DNA from: Glandiceps talaboti
Lineage: Eukaryota; Hemichordata; Enteropneusta; Spengelidae
Length of the DNA: 62,000 bases
Direction: 5' to 3'
NCBI RefSeq assembly: GCF_964340395.1
Contig: NC_135551.1
Span: 24,561,003 to 24,623,002, forward strand
The position numbers and the translations under genes are program-made. The notes under the pieces are model-generated. The model searched no databases. It worked only from the letters and a program-made list of their open reading frames with translations, and was not told the DNA's origin. This document shows positions 35,583 to 46,947 of this stretch, in pieces (the stretch's first letter is position 1; each line of letters opens with the position of its first letter).

Positions 35583-36951
35583 TTGAGGTTTACAGCGGTT
35601 TACAGACAGTGATCCAGTCTCTTGTAGGAAGGTCTCTAATTAATGCTAAGTCAGCCGACATTTAATACTTACTATTATCTACATTAAATGATTAATATTG
35701 TTTTAGAGAAGCAATGCACAGCGTAACGTCATCCATTACATAAACATTCGATTACATCCATACTTTTCATAGCTAACCGTACGCGTGGATATTGAAACCT
35801 CGCAATCGTGCTGTCTTCGTTGTTCCAGACAACTTTTACGAATCAAAGATGGATTTGACCCAGGTCACTAATGATGAAGGACGTATGGGCCTGCATAAGA
35901 CGGCACACACGAACTATGTTAAAGTAATCAATGGCTGCCAGCGGCTTTTTATGCATAACTATGGGTATTGGAATATATGACAGGAATCAATTGCTATCAC
36001 GACGTTTTCTTGTATTTCTTCTTTCTTTTGAAATACTAGACGTGATATGATTTAGAGACTCCGTTCAAGCCAAATTGTAGGCTATCAAACAGAAAATAAG
36101 GGAATTTAATACTGGTCGTTTTTGGTCACGCCAACGTGTGTCCTGTTTATTTTTTCTGCGATGCTAAAATATACGAGCCAAACGATTTGTCGTTATATTT
36201 CTGGTCTTTTCAAAGATTGCACTTGTATAGGTATAATTATATAATTCATAATGCTTTGTTAAAAAGTCAGGTAAACATAAAGAAGTCACTGACTCATGAC
36301 ATATAAGGCTTCTGTTGTTGGGATGGGACTTGTCTATTAATGTTATCGTATTTACTTGCCTAAACGAAGGAAAATATTCAATTTGGATAATAATATCTAA
36401 TTATATACATTTATATCATTATTTTTTTAAAGTTGACAGGTACGTACATAGATAAAGAACTCTCTGATTGATTAAAACGTATACGACGTATTAAGATACG
36501 TTTAAGTTAGTAGAGATAACAGTTGGCCGTGTATAAAATGATATCAATCCACATAATATCGAATGCATCTTAATTGAACCATTATCTGAAGGAAGTCAGT
36601 GTAACGTTTAATATCTGTACAAAACACGTGCTGACATTGCCCAGTGATACACGTGGCATTTATCTACACAATCAAAACATAGTCTTCAGTCACGTGTCAT
36701 ATCTACCCCGTCGTGAAATCTAAACCTACACAGGCAACATGTGCTTTCTAGCGTATACCTAGCTACAAGTAGCTCATATCTCCCTCTCGAATAACGTCAG
36801 TTGGAATTGCACACGTGCTGAATTAATTCCCCAGAGCATTGGATATTTGTACTTTTATTTTGTTTTTTTCTTCATGGTCGGTGCCATTTTTGCTACATTT
36901 CTACGGAATGATATTTTGACACAACAACATATCTACTCTAGATAGTAAGAT
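35583..36951. other. no gene recognised
   Basis: AT-rich, only very short frames. Confidence 0.45.
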
Positions 36952-36967
36952 GTTGTTGTTGATGTTA

Positions 36968-37027
<60 letters not shown>

Positions 37028-37050
37028 TGTTGTTGTTGTTGTTGTTGTTG
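36952..37050. repeat. (TTG)/(ATT)/(TTG) compound microsatellite
   Basis: Short TTG block, about 20 ATT units, then eight or so TTG units. Poly-Asn and poly-Ile frames across it are artefacts. Confidence 0.97.
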
Positions 37051-37076
37051 TATGCCAGCACAGATATAAATATTGA

Positions 37077-37262
37077 AGGATACACAGGGAACGCCTGCAA
37101 GCTTGCACACCACTGTAACATTCGCATACCTAGGGACAGGGTTGTGCACACAGCCGGTAAATATAGCTGTGTTCTTTTTCCTTGCACTATAGATGTGGCC
37201 ACATCCTAGCACTATGATTTGCACATCCCAGTGCTAGAATGTACAAGGTTCCCTGTGTATGG
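37077..37262. repeat. 186-bp sequence with terminal inverted repeats
   Basis: ATACACAGGGAAC near the left end and GTTCCCTGTGTAT near the right end are perfect inverted repeats, and the interior has further partial palindromes (GTGGCCAC). Possible MITE next to the microsatellite. Confidence 0.45.
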
Positions 37263-38539
37263 ACAATAACATTTTTACACATTTTTAGTTTCAGTTACTG
37301 ACTTGGTTTGTGTTGTCACATCGGGGTTTTTTTCAGTACAAAAACAGCAAAATTGTTAAAAAATTAACTAAAACTGTACATATGTGTACCCATTTTCTTA
37401 TTCATATTACCATATTCATTTGTCATTATCGAGGCATCCGTTATTTAGTAAACGATTGGAACAACTACCTCTCGGAAAATTAATTGACTGATGCGACTAT
37501 ATGAAATTTAGACAATACATTTGGTACACGACTAATAAACTAAATATTACATATAAAAATCCTCCAGGAGATACTTATTCTAGCTATAGTTCAAATTATT
37601 GACTTGATACTGTCTTTCAATCGTCCTTTACTACTTAACTGTTTTGATAAAAAGTCAATATTTGCTATATTGTATGACAGTGTCTCCCCAATCAGCGCAG
37701 ACTGTGCATCGGAAATAAACCGTTTAAACCTTTTCTGTTACTTTGTTCGAACAAACTCAAACCCATTTGCACTTCAAATCTCTGAAAAATTGATGGGTCA
37801 TCGTTAACATTTTTTAAATAGAGGTCAACATAACATCAACATTACACCATTTTTGAATCCAATATGGCCACCGCTGACTACTTTAACTAATGGGAAAATA
37901 ACAGGTTTCCTTGAAAACAACAGTGAATCCAAAAATTTCTTTGTTTATTTCAAAAGGACCAGGGACAAGTTTTCACGTGTCGAGTTTTGGAGGGATTTTA
38001 AGTAGTATTTCGTTTTGTTTCAGGGAAATTGGTCCCTGAGGCCCACTCTATCTTAAATAAGTTTGTTTCTGTGTTAAAGTAGTTATTGTCAATACATAAA
38101 TGGTTAATAATTTTTAAGGTTGAATGTTACAGCTTTTTTGAGCTTAAAACCCCGAATATGTATAAGGAGATTAATCGATGTTCATGCAAGTTTTAACTGA
38201 CAGTGAACAATTTTTTATAACGGTAATTATCTGACGTACAAACATGGGAATATACACAAGTGTTTTCATCGATAGATATATTTGATATTTAAAAAATCTC
38301 TCCTGAAAACATTATTTCAGTGCTTTGAAGAGGTCAATAGACACTGTAAAAAAAACATGTATTGTGTCTCTTTAGACTTTGTGATCATACGCACATCTAG
38401 AGTCTCACATCTTGTGATTTTCCCCCCGAAACAGTAGCAAAGTGTTTATAAAACGTTCTTATCGATCATGGTTATCCACAGCAAAACTATTACACTTTTG
38501 CTTTTAAAGAAAATTAAAAAAAAAATAAAAAGTCCAAAA
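37263..38539. other. no gene recognised
   Basis: AT-rich, no motif; a 67-residue plus frame near 37.6-37.8 kb is not convincing. Confidence 0.45.
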
Positions 38540-38670
38540 AAGAAGAAGACTTAAGTCGGCCCTTGGCTGTGTTAAAAGTAATAAACAATCATTGGCTATG
38601 ACGTACACTGATTCTTTGATGTTGTCTGAGCAAGATCTTGTCGCTATGGCAACCTAAATATAAATATTGC
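38540..38670 (+). repeat. direct repeat, copy 1
   Basis: GGCCCTTGGCT...GTTAAAAGTAAT...CAAT...GCTATGACGTA and GATCTTGTCGCTATGGCAAC recur at 39069-39200 with scattered differences, about 530 bp away in the same orientation. Noncoding. Confidence 0.85.
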
Positions 38671-39068
38671 GTATAAAGATGTATGCAGTGTTTGTATCTA
38701 AATCAATACTACATCTTTTGATATATTTTGTCTGTTGAAACCCTAGGTTTCAATCCCAGGTATTCGTGTTACAGTTATCTTACCAGGTTAGCCATAGGTA
38801 GGATTATTTCTTTGTTGTGAACCAAGTCTTTGTATCATGAGCTCTGACAGACAACAATTTTTCAAACATAAATTTAAACTAGGAATTCAACTAGACAATA
38901 AATATTATCGGGTACAAAACATACGACTTCATTGGCGCCATTCACTACGTATAAACCATTGAATTATTACTAAAAGAATTAGGCCAGCGGTATTTCCAAT
39001 TTTGACGCACTCATTAGAACAGTACTGTGGTATTCAGTCTCTACGTTGTTTTACATTGATCGAAAAAG
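38671..39068. other. no gene recognised
   Basis: Spacer between the two direct repeats. Confidence 0.4.
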
Positions 39069-39200
39069 ACGAAGAACACCTGCGACTTAATTTGGCCCTT
39101 GGCTAATTGTTAAAAGTAATGTACAATTGCTCGCTATGACGTAAACTGATTCTTCGATGCCGTCTCAAGAAGATCTTATCGCTATGGCAACCCAAATATC
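39069..39200 (+). repeat. direct repeat, copy 2
   Basis: Second copy of the 38540-38670 sequence, continuing straight into a (CA)n run. Confidence 0.85.
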
Positions 39201-39207
39201 GCGCGCA

Positions 39208-39208
39208 T

Positions 39209-39243
<35 letters not shown>

Positions 39244-39290
39244 GATAGACAGACATACAGGCAGGCAGACAACCAAACAAACAAACAAAC
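39208..39290. repeat. (CA)n, (GACA)n and (AAAC)n compound microsatellite
   Basis: About 15 CA units followed by AGAC-, GGCA- and AAAC-type tetranucleotides. Confidence 0.95.
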
Positions 39291-39943
39291 ATATAGGCTG
39301 GCACAGACTGATGCAAATAGAGGCACAGTCGCAGAAAGACAATGATGCAGGCATATATGAGGAAAGAAAACTATAACATGATTTATAAAATATTGCACCT
39401 AAGGTGTTGTTTTTACCTCTTGCCACAGCTACTTAAAACGTTCACAAGTTGCTTCTTATTTTTTTCTACAATTATGATGTACCATATTTAGGGATTTGGA
39501 CTTTGGTATATTTCAATAAGAGAGTAACATATGGCTTAATCTTGCAATGTGTCCTTTACGCAGATCCCAACCATTTTACGTTAGCGCTATAGTATGTGCA
39601 TCTTTGAAAGCAATAATTCTCCTTAATGGATGGATACATTGAAATTTTACCATGTAGAATGCATTTGGAAACTTTGGTTTATACGGGGATACATAACTAG
39701 AATTTATGGGGGTCATGATAACACATTTATTTTTAGAAATGTTCAATAAAACATAAGCATTGAAAACTCACTCAGATGGTCATTATCAATTTTTGACAGT
39801 TGGGAAACGTCATACATGTAGAGATTCAATACCGAATCATTTGTTTAATGCTTCGGTATCGGCAATTAAATAAACCCAATGAATGTCTAGATCATCGATC
39901 TCCTTCGTAAAAGGTTATTGATTATATCTGCCGACTGTAAAGC
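39291..39943. other. no gene recognised
   Basis: Nothing recognisable before the duplicated block begins. Confidence 0.4.
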
Positions 39944-40772
39944 TGACCCAAGTGAACTTGAAATTTGACATTACTTTGACATTAGTAAGTCTACTCATTA
40001 ATAATGTGATAAAAAACTGACTAAATCAGCATCTTCAAGTAACGGCCTGCCTTAACGGCATATATACAAGGAAACCTTTTAATTGCTGTTGCGACATGCA
40101 TTGTATTGTTAGCATGCGGAATTCTGAGCTACCATACATGATATGTCCATAACTTTGAAAATGTCAATACTTATGCACGTTACTTGTTCAAATTAAAAGC
40201 TACACTAACAAGCTTCATAGGACACGTGCGCTAAGGTATCATAAATGTATGATCCAAATAATATGCATTCTAAAGATGATACCTAATTCTACAAAAAGCA
40301 TTGATTATGCAAATAACTAATTAGAATAGAATTCTACAGTAACGAGCTTTATATAACACGTCCGCATTGTTATCATCAATGAACGCTCTATATTATATAC
40401 ATTTCGAAGCTTGCGACCGGAAATCATTATCTATGTAAATTACTCATTACTATTCAAGAATGTTAACCGAAACCTAATCAATCAGTCCTTGTGATACCTG
40501 GGTAAGATATGTGTGACCTTTCATGAGACACATGTTGATTTTGAGATATTGTGTCCATAGACAGACATATAAATATAAGATGACGGAATCAGACAGACAG
40601 ACAAAAACAAACAAACAAACAAACAAACACATTCAGGTAGACAGACAACACTTGAGTATGTGGCTGAACACCCACTGCTCGAAAAAAACTGTGTTTACTG
40701 CTAGTGGCATACCTATACACGTGTAATCAATGTGCATACTAGCCTATAATAATGTTTATGTATACAGGATAG
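39944..40772 (+). repeat. receptor-cluster duplicon, distal upstream part, copy 1
   Basis: From GTGAACTTGAAATTTGACAT to about 40772 this sequence is nearly the same as 56248-57090, including AGACAGACA/AAAC microsatellites and the GCATTCTAAAGATGATACC repeat. It marks the upstream limit of the large block that was copied together with receptor subfamily A. Confidence 0.9.
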
Positions 40773-40972
40773 TTCAGTGAGGGCCATCCCTCGTGGGTTC
40801 AGTGTTAATGCAGGAGGAAACCGGAGTACCCGGGGAAAACCTGCATTGTTCAAACAGAACGACACTCTTCTTACTTACAGCGTGGTAAATTTAATCAAAC
40901 CCTGAATGGGCTCGAACCACAACCGCAGTGGTAAGAGGCAGTGGTTTAACCACTCGGCCACCGACAACCCAA
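40773..40972 (-). mobile_element. tRNA-derived SINE, minus strand
   Basis: On the minus strand the head reads GTCGGTGGCCGAGTGGTTAA with a Leu/Ser-tRNA-like A box (TGGCCGAGTGG, 40950-40960) and the B box GGTTCGAGCCC (40908-40918). The body contains GGTTTTCCCCGGGTACTCCG and GTTTCCTCC, a motif shared by many marine-animal repeats. A second copy sits at the same relative place in the duplicated block (57115-57328), so the SINE inserted before that duplication. Confidence 0.8.
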
Positions 40973-41427
40973 CTGGAGTTCTCATCATTGATTTAAATAT
41001 TAACTGTCCATAAGATAGTCTGTAAAGTTTGATTTGTCTTACCACAGGATACAGCGAGCATGTAATTGATGGATCGATCGATCGATTGACTGATCGATTA
41101 ATTTTTGTGGTGAAATTAAATTTATTTTGGGTGTGATATTGATCAATTGATCATGACTCACATGCTTTCAAAAACATGCTCACTGCACCCTGTGATCTTA
41201 TATACAATACATTTGCAGGTTATTTATGTAACTTGACGTATGGGAATGACGTATGGAAATGATCTGGAATTAATTAACCATTAATGAGTTTATGCAGTTG
41301 TTGGTATTTGGTTTAAACTGCATAAGCTATAACTAGGCTATGATTTTTCGATCAGAAAACCAACAATTTATTCACCGAAAATTGTTAAAGTGCCAATATT
41401 TAACGACCGTGTTAATTAGAGGTCGAT
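40973..41427 (+). repeat. receptor subfamily A upstream block, unit 1 (cut short)
   Basis: Shared with 42391-42730, 45954-46290 and 57340-57795 (for example ATTAATTTTTGTGGTGA and TGATCAATTGATCATGACTC). Here homology stops at GAGGTCGA and joins directly to the receptor tail, so the promoter-proximal part and most of the gene have been deleted. Confidence 0.9.
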
Positions 41428-41724
41428 AAACTGACCCTTGCGGAAAAATATACAGGAGAGAACAAAGACGTCGGAGTAGGAATTTACGAAAACAAAGATA
41501 ACATAACCCTCGCTGAATACGGCGAAGTGAGATTCGAAGCACATGCAGACGACAATAACCATAGGGGTCAGGACACTATTGAAGATGTAAACAGCCCAAT
41601 ACATCTAAATGTCGAAGGGTTAATGTACGCTGAACTGGACCTTTCAAACACCAATACTGCAGATTGACCTGACAAAGTTGCAGACGATGAAGATAATATT
41701 GTGTATGCAGACGTGAGACAATAG
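41428..41724 (+). pseudogene. receptor subfamily A, unit 1: 3' remnant with nonsense codon
   Basis: Only the last 99 codons remain, from KLTLAEKYTGENKDVG to IVYADVRQ and the stop. Both tail tyrosine motifs, LMYAEL and IVYADV, are preserved. Between them CGA (Arg) has become TGA in AD*PDK, a CpG-type change. The fusion point with upstream DNA (GGTCGA|TAAACTGACC) matches a deletion between GGTCGAT and GGCGACAAACTGACC. No start, signal peptide, Ig domain or membrane segment is left. The downstream sequence is the same as after unit 2. Confidence 0.93.
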
Positions 41725-42019
41725 TAACTTCAGTATGCTGAGTGTAAACCGGTAGTATCATATACAGGGGTGATGTTAGCTTATATAGTATGTATTCAGG
41801 ATTCAATTCAAAATACTTTTCACATATAACAAATGGACTCTTAGCTGAAATCAGCAGTTTGCAAAATGATGACACACAAACTATACAATGCGCAGTCATG
41901 ATATTACGTTCAAAGTGCTAAGAACCAGACTTGAATTGTACGATAATCGAACGTTCACCAGTAGTTGCTTCTGCAACCTGTTTGAATCAAACACCGACCG
42001 ATATTCTTTTAATTTTTCG

Positions 42020-42026
42020 AAATAAA
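42020..42026 (+). terminator. polyadenylation signal of unit 1
   Basis: AATAAA within TTCGAAATAAAATTTTATTG, about 300 bases after the stop; conserved at 45583-45588 and 48072-48077 in units 2 and 3. Confidence 0.5.
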
Positions 42027-42271
42027 ATTTTATTGCATAAACAAACTACAAAGAACTACAACAGCAGGAAACACAAGTAGGAATAAGCAACACACAACAG
42101 TGCTGTCCCTTCTAAAAGTAAAATATAGACACAAAGTCCTGGTAAAGACTCAGTAACAATGAATCTGTTACAGCTAACTTGAAATAAATAATTTAGTTGA
42201 AACTATGTAATAGTGATCATCTCTGATAAAATTCAGCCTGCCTGTTGTTTTTAATAGTAATTATTTTTTTC

Positions 42272-42367
42272 CGGGGGCGTTTTTCCAGGGGGCATTTGTC
42301 CTATGGGGGCATTTGTCCGGGGGCGTTTGTCCGGCAGGGGGCATTTGTCTGGGGGGCATTTGTCCTA
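42272..42367. repeat. G-rich minisatellite downstream of unit 1
   Basis: GGGGGCATTTGTCC-like units repeat about six times with runs of four to six G, enough for a G-quadruplex on the plus strand. An almost identical array lies at 45834-45930 after unit 2; unit 3 lacks it. Confidence 0.9.
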
Positions 42368-42390
42368 GAACCCAAATAAAAACAGGATGA

Positions 42391-43379
42391 CGGAGTCGAT
42401 CGATTAATTTTTGTGGTGATATTAAATTTATTTTGGGTGTGATATTGATCAATTGATCATGACTCACATGCTTTCAAAAACATGCTCACTGCACCCTGTA
42501 TATACAATAGTTTATTATATACAATAAATTTGCAGATTATTTATGTAACTTGACGTATGGGAATGATCTGGAATTAATTAACCATTAATGAGTTTATGCA
42601 GTTGTTGGTATTTGGTTTAAACTGCATAAGCTATAACTAGATTATGATTTTTCGATCAGAAAACCAACAATTTATTCACCGAAAATTGTTAAAGTGCCAA
42701 TATTTAACGACCATGTTAATTAGGGGTCGATTGTATCCATAAGCAGTAAGGAAGGAACAGCTTAAAATCGCGCTTGCATTGGATCGCTGATTTATGGGTG
42801 CTAACGAAAAAATACATTTGTATGGATTTATTGTAACATGTTTTGTGACTGTATACGTAAACACACACGTACACACGTTTTAACCTCATGTGATTCAATA
42901 GAGTTCAGGATATATGATATTATGATTACGTCATTATATCTAATAATGTATTTCAAAAAACGTGCACAGTATCTATTCCAATGCCATTTAATGTATGATT
43001 CTATGAGCACTGAATATGGATAATCGAAAAACCCTACAATATCAATTTCAAATGCAGTTATTCAAAAGTACCTCGTACATTGAAAAAAACAAATTTACAA
43101 TTTCGTTTTGAAGGTAGAGTTCAGACAATACGTCAGACAGATGTAATCAGAGACTTACATTTCACAGTGGCAAAAGTGACGTTGCTAACTCCAAGAGCAA
43201 GAGGGGCTTTTCGTTCGATTGTTTCCAAGTGTTACGGCTCAATGAGCGCCCTCAATGGTGGTCGTGGCACGATGTCTCGTCAACAACATAGCACTGCTTG
43301 ATTCTGACCTCTTATATTAAGCAGATCTAGACGTTTGACCAAGCTATCACGAATTTATTTCGTGCCATTGCAACCAGAC
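42391..43379 (+). promoter_or_regulatory. subfamily A upstream/promoter block, unit 2
   Basis: About 1 kb before the unit 2 start is conserved in units 3 and 4. It includes CACAGTGGCAAAAGTGACGT and TGTTTCCAAGTGTTACGGCT, and ends in a region about 50 bases upstream of ATG that holds the hAT insertion site in unit 4. No TATA box was obvious. Role as promoter is inferred from position and conservation. Confidence 0.45.
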
Positions 43380-45285
43380 ATGTTCGAGTCAAGTCACCAC
43401 TACATGTACAGCGTCAGAGTTACTCTGTTATTTGTGTACATTACCATGTCTGTTCCCATGTTATTAGGTGATTTACATTTTGACATTGAGCCTGGTGATG
43501 ACGATATTATTTTTTACTTTTCAGAGTAATTTAGCTTTAAACCACATTTTTCACTGCAAAGTCAATTCACTGGGTTCTGATCAAGAATTGTCTTGGTGGA
43601 AAAATGACGTAACGATATTTCTGTCAAATTTTCGACCCAACCAAGGTGCAGTTGATGAACGATACCAAGTCAGTGGTGTCAACAGTACAGATTACATGTT
43701 AACTATATATGGCATAACTGTGGAGACCGCGATACAAGATAGTGGGAAATATAAGTGTGTGGTCGTGTTACACCAAACTGTCGAAACAGTGTTTGAATCA
43801 AGGATAGCAACATTAAACGTCTACGAATATCCTGAAAATCACATTCTGTCTTGTTCAGCTAGGCAAGAAAATGGGAATGAACAGTCAACAGGAACCTTAC
43901 ACGTTATTGAAGGCACGTATGTTACATTAACTTGTAGATCAGTCGAAACAGGTATTCCAAAGGTAAGTCTCCGATGGGTAAGTGAGAAGAATAACAATCT
44001 AGAGGAACTTACAAATTGGAAGGAAATCACTGCTGGGTATAATTATAATCCAGACAGACGTGATGTAGGGACATTATTTATATGCATTGAGATACATCCT
44101 GCGTTTCTTTTAAACAAAACATGTGATATTGGACCAATTATTGACGTGAGATACAAACCAGATGTTACAATCACCCCGGGCAAAGACGTTATTGTCAACG
44201 AAGGATTCAAAACCTACCTGGCATTTACGTGCAAAGCAACAGGTAACCCAGAAGTATATTCGTACAAATGGACATATAATGGTGAAAATGTAAGAGTCGA
44301 TGAAACTGAAAATATTGTCCTGGAGAACGAAAATAAGACAATCGTCATCGAAAACGTGACATTTCAAAGTACAGGGGAAAATCGACTTGTTTGTAAGGCG
44401 ACAAATGCGGTAGGGACTGGTAGTACTGTGGTAAAAATTGTTTTAGCTCGTCCTACGACGTCTGGTACAACCACCAGTACATCAACGACAGCCAGTTCGT
44501 TTATCAACAACTTACAAGGGGAACAGACCAACAGCAGACGGGTTACCGTTATTGTTGGTACAATTGTTGGTGTCATTGTAGTGATTGTTGTTATGCTGTT
44601 GACAATTTGCTTGGTGAAAAGGCAAAGGGAGAAGTCGCAAGAAAGTAGGGAACTATCAGAAATGGTGACACAGGCAACTCAACAGAATGATACACTTGTT
44701 GATGATATTAAGCCATATGGAGAAGTGAATCAAAATTTTGAAATGGAAGACATTGACAAGAATACTGGTGATCAAGAATCGACCAATGTTTCTGTGGAAG
44801 TTACAGTGCAAGCAAACATTCCTGCTACAACAGGAGTTGGGGACGGTGTTGAAGACGTGTACGCGAAAGCCCACAAATCTGCCGTGAGGGAAAACAAAGA
44901 GAAATATATGAGAGATTTGACAGATTGTAAAGAGGAATGGAAGGTGAACGACACCACGGGTCAGACTCGCAATAGTAACCATGGCGACAAACTGACCCTT
45001 GCGGAAAAATATGCAGGAGAGAACAAAGACGTCGGAGTAGGAATTTACGAAAACAAAGATAACATAACCCTCGCTGAATACGACGAAGTGAGATTCGAAG
45101 CACATGCAGACGACAATAACCATAGGGGTCAGGACACTATTGAAGATGCAAACAGCCCAATACATCTAAATGTCGAAGGGTTAATGTACGCTGAACTGGA
45201 CCTTTCAAACACCAATACTGCAGATCGACCTGACAAAGTTGCAGACGATGAAGATAATATTGTGTATGCAGACGTGAGACAATAG
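43380..45285 (+). pseudogene. receptor subfamily A, unit 2: three-Ig ITIM receptor, one frameshift
   Basis: The full-length template of subfamily A. A start at 43380 (MFESSHHYMYSVRVTLLFVY) gives a signal peptide. A T-run at 43510-43515 has six T where units 3 and 4 have five, shifting the frame near the start of Ig1; thereafter 605 residues are open to 45285 (internal Met at 43468). Ig1 has SWWKNDV and the V-set-like QDSGKYKC; Ig2 spans about 43850-44150, Ig3 about 44150-44450. A Thr/Ser-rich stalk, a membrane helix (44542-44616) and KRQREK follow. The tail of about 220 residues carries PYGEV and AEYDEV plus canonical ITIMs LMYAEL (45181-45198) and IVYADV (45259-45276), tyrosines 26 residues apart. 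No introns. Probably an inhibitory immune-type receptor by architecture. The frameshift may be real, polymorphic or a homopolymer sequencing error. Confidence 0.9.
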
Positions 45286-45582
45286 TAACTTCAGTATGCT
45301 GAGTGTAAACCGGTAGTATCATATACAGGGGTGATGTTAGCTTATATAGTATGTATTCAGGATTCAATTCAAAATACTTTTCACAAAAAACAAATGGACT
45401 CTTAGCTGAAATCATTAGTTTGCAAAATGATGACACACAAACGCTACAATGCGCAGTTATGATATTACGTTCAAAGTGCTAAGAACCAGACTTGAATTGT
45501 ACGATAATCGAACGTTCACCAGTAGTTGCTTCTGCAACCTGTTTGAATCAAACACCGACCGATATTCTTTTTAATTTTTCGA

Positions 45583-45588
45583 AATAAA
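45583..45588 (+). terminator. polyadenylation signal of unit 2
   Basis: AATAAA about 300 bases past the stop, in a context conserved among units 1-3. Confidence 0.55.
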
Positions 45589-45833
45589 ATTTTATTGCAT
45601 AAACAAACTACAAAGAACTACAACAGCAGGAAACACAAGTAGGAATAAGCATCACACAACAGTGCTGTCCCTTCTAAAAGTAAAATATAGACACAAAGTT
45701 CTGGTAAAGACTCAGTAACAATGAATCTGTTACAGCTAACTTGAAATAAATAATTTAGTTGAAACTATCTAATAGTGATCATCTCTGATAAAATTAAGCC
45801 TGCCTGTTTTTTTTAATAGTAATTATTTTTTTC

Positions 45834-45930
45834 CGGGGGCGTTTTTCCAGGGGGCATTTGTCCTACGGGGGCATTTGTCCGGGGGCGTTTGTCCGGCAGG
45901 GGGCATTTGTCTGGGGGGCATTTGTCCTAG
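45834..45930. repeat. G-rich minisatellite downstream of unit 2
   Basis: Same GGGGGCATTTGTCC-type array as at 42272-42367, with very few differences. Confidence 0.9.
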
Positions 45931-45953
45931 AACCCAAATAAAAACAGGATGAC

Positions 45954-46947
45954 GGAGTCGATCGATTAATTTTTGTGGTGATATTAAATTTATTTTGGGT
46001 GTGATATTGATCAATTGATCATGACTCACATGCTTTCAAAAACATGCTCACTGCACCCTGTATATACAATAGTTTATTATATACAATAAATTTGCAGATT
46101 ATTTATGTAACTTGACGTATGGGAATGATCTGGAATTAATTAACCATTAATGAGTTTATGCAGTTGTTGGTATTTGGTTTAAACTGCATAAGCTATAACT
46201 AGATTATGATTTTTCGATCAGAAAACCAACAATTTATTCACCGAAAATTGTTAAAATGCCAATATAACGACCGTGTTAATTAGAGGTCGATTGTATCCAT
46301 AAGCAGTAAGGAAGGAACAGCTTAAAATCGCGCTTGCATTGGATCGCTGATTTATGGGTACTAACGAAAAAATATATTTGTTTGGATTTATTGTAACATA
46401 TTTTGTGACTGTATACGTAAACACACACGTACACACGTTTTAACCTCATGTGATTCAATAGAGTTCAGGATATATGATATTATGATTACGTCATTATATC
46501 TAATAAATGTATTTCAAAAAACGTGCACAGTATCTATTCCAATGCCATTTAATGTATGACTCTATGATCACTGAATACGGATAATCGAAAACCCTACAAT
46601 ATCAATATCAAATGCAGTTATTCAAAAGTACCTCGTACATTTAAAAACAACAACAAATTCATGATTTCGTTTTGAAGATAGAGTTCAGACGATACGTCAG
46701 ATAGGTGTAATCAAAGACTTACATTTCACAGTGGCAAAAATGACGTTGCTATTAAACTCCAAGAGCAAGAGGGGCTTTTCGTTCGATTGTTTCCAAGTGT
46801 TACGGCTCAATGAGCGCCCTCAATAGTGGTCGCGGCGACGTCTAGTCAACAACATAGCACTGTTTATTGCTTCTGACCACTTAAGCAGATCTATACGTTT
46901 GGTCAAGCTATCACGAATTTATTTCGTGCCATTGCAACCAGACATGC
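45954..46947 (+). promoter_or_regulatory. subfamily A upstream/promoter block, unit 3
   Basis: Copy of the 42391-43379 region with small indels (for example ATGC inserted just before the start codon, GCATGCATG). Inferred promoter by analogy only. Confidence 0.4.

Noticed and set aside
36901-37224. Poly-Asn and poly-Ile open frames
   Set aside because: Translation of an (ATT)n microsatellite.
42261-42467. Pro/Gln-rich minus-strand frame
   Set aside because: Translation of the G-rich minisatellite on the opposite strand.
44656-45165. 169-residue minus-strand frame opposite the receptor tail
   Set aside because: Shadow of the plus-strand coding sequence; the plus strand carries homologous domains in all copies.
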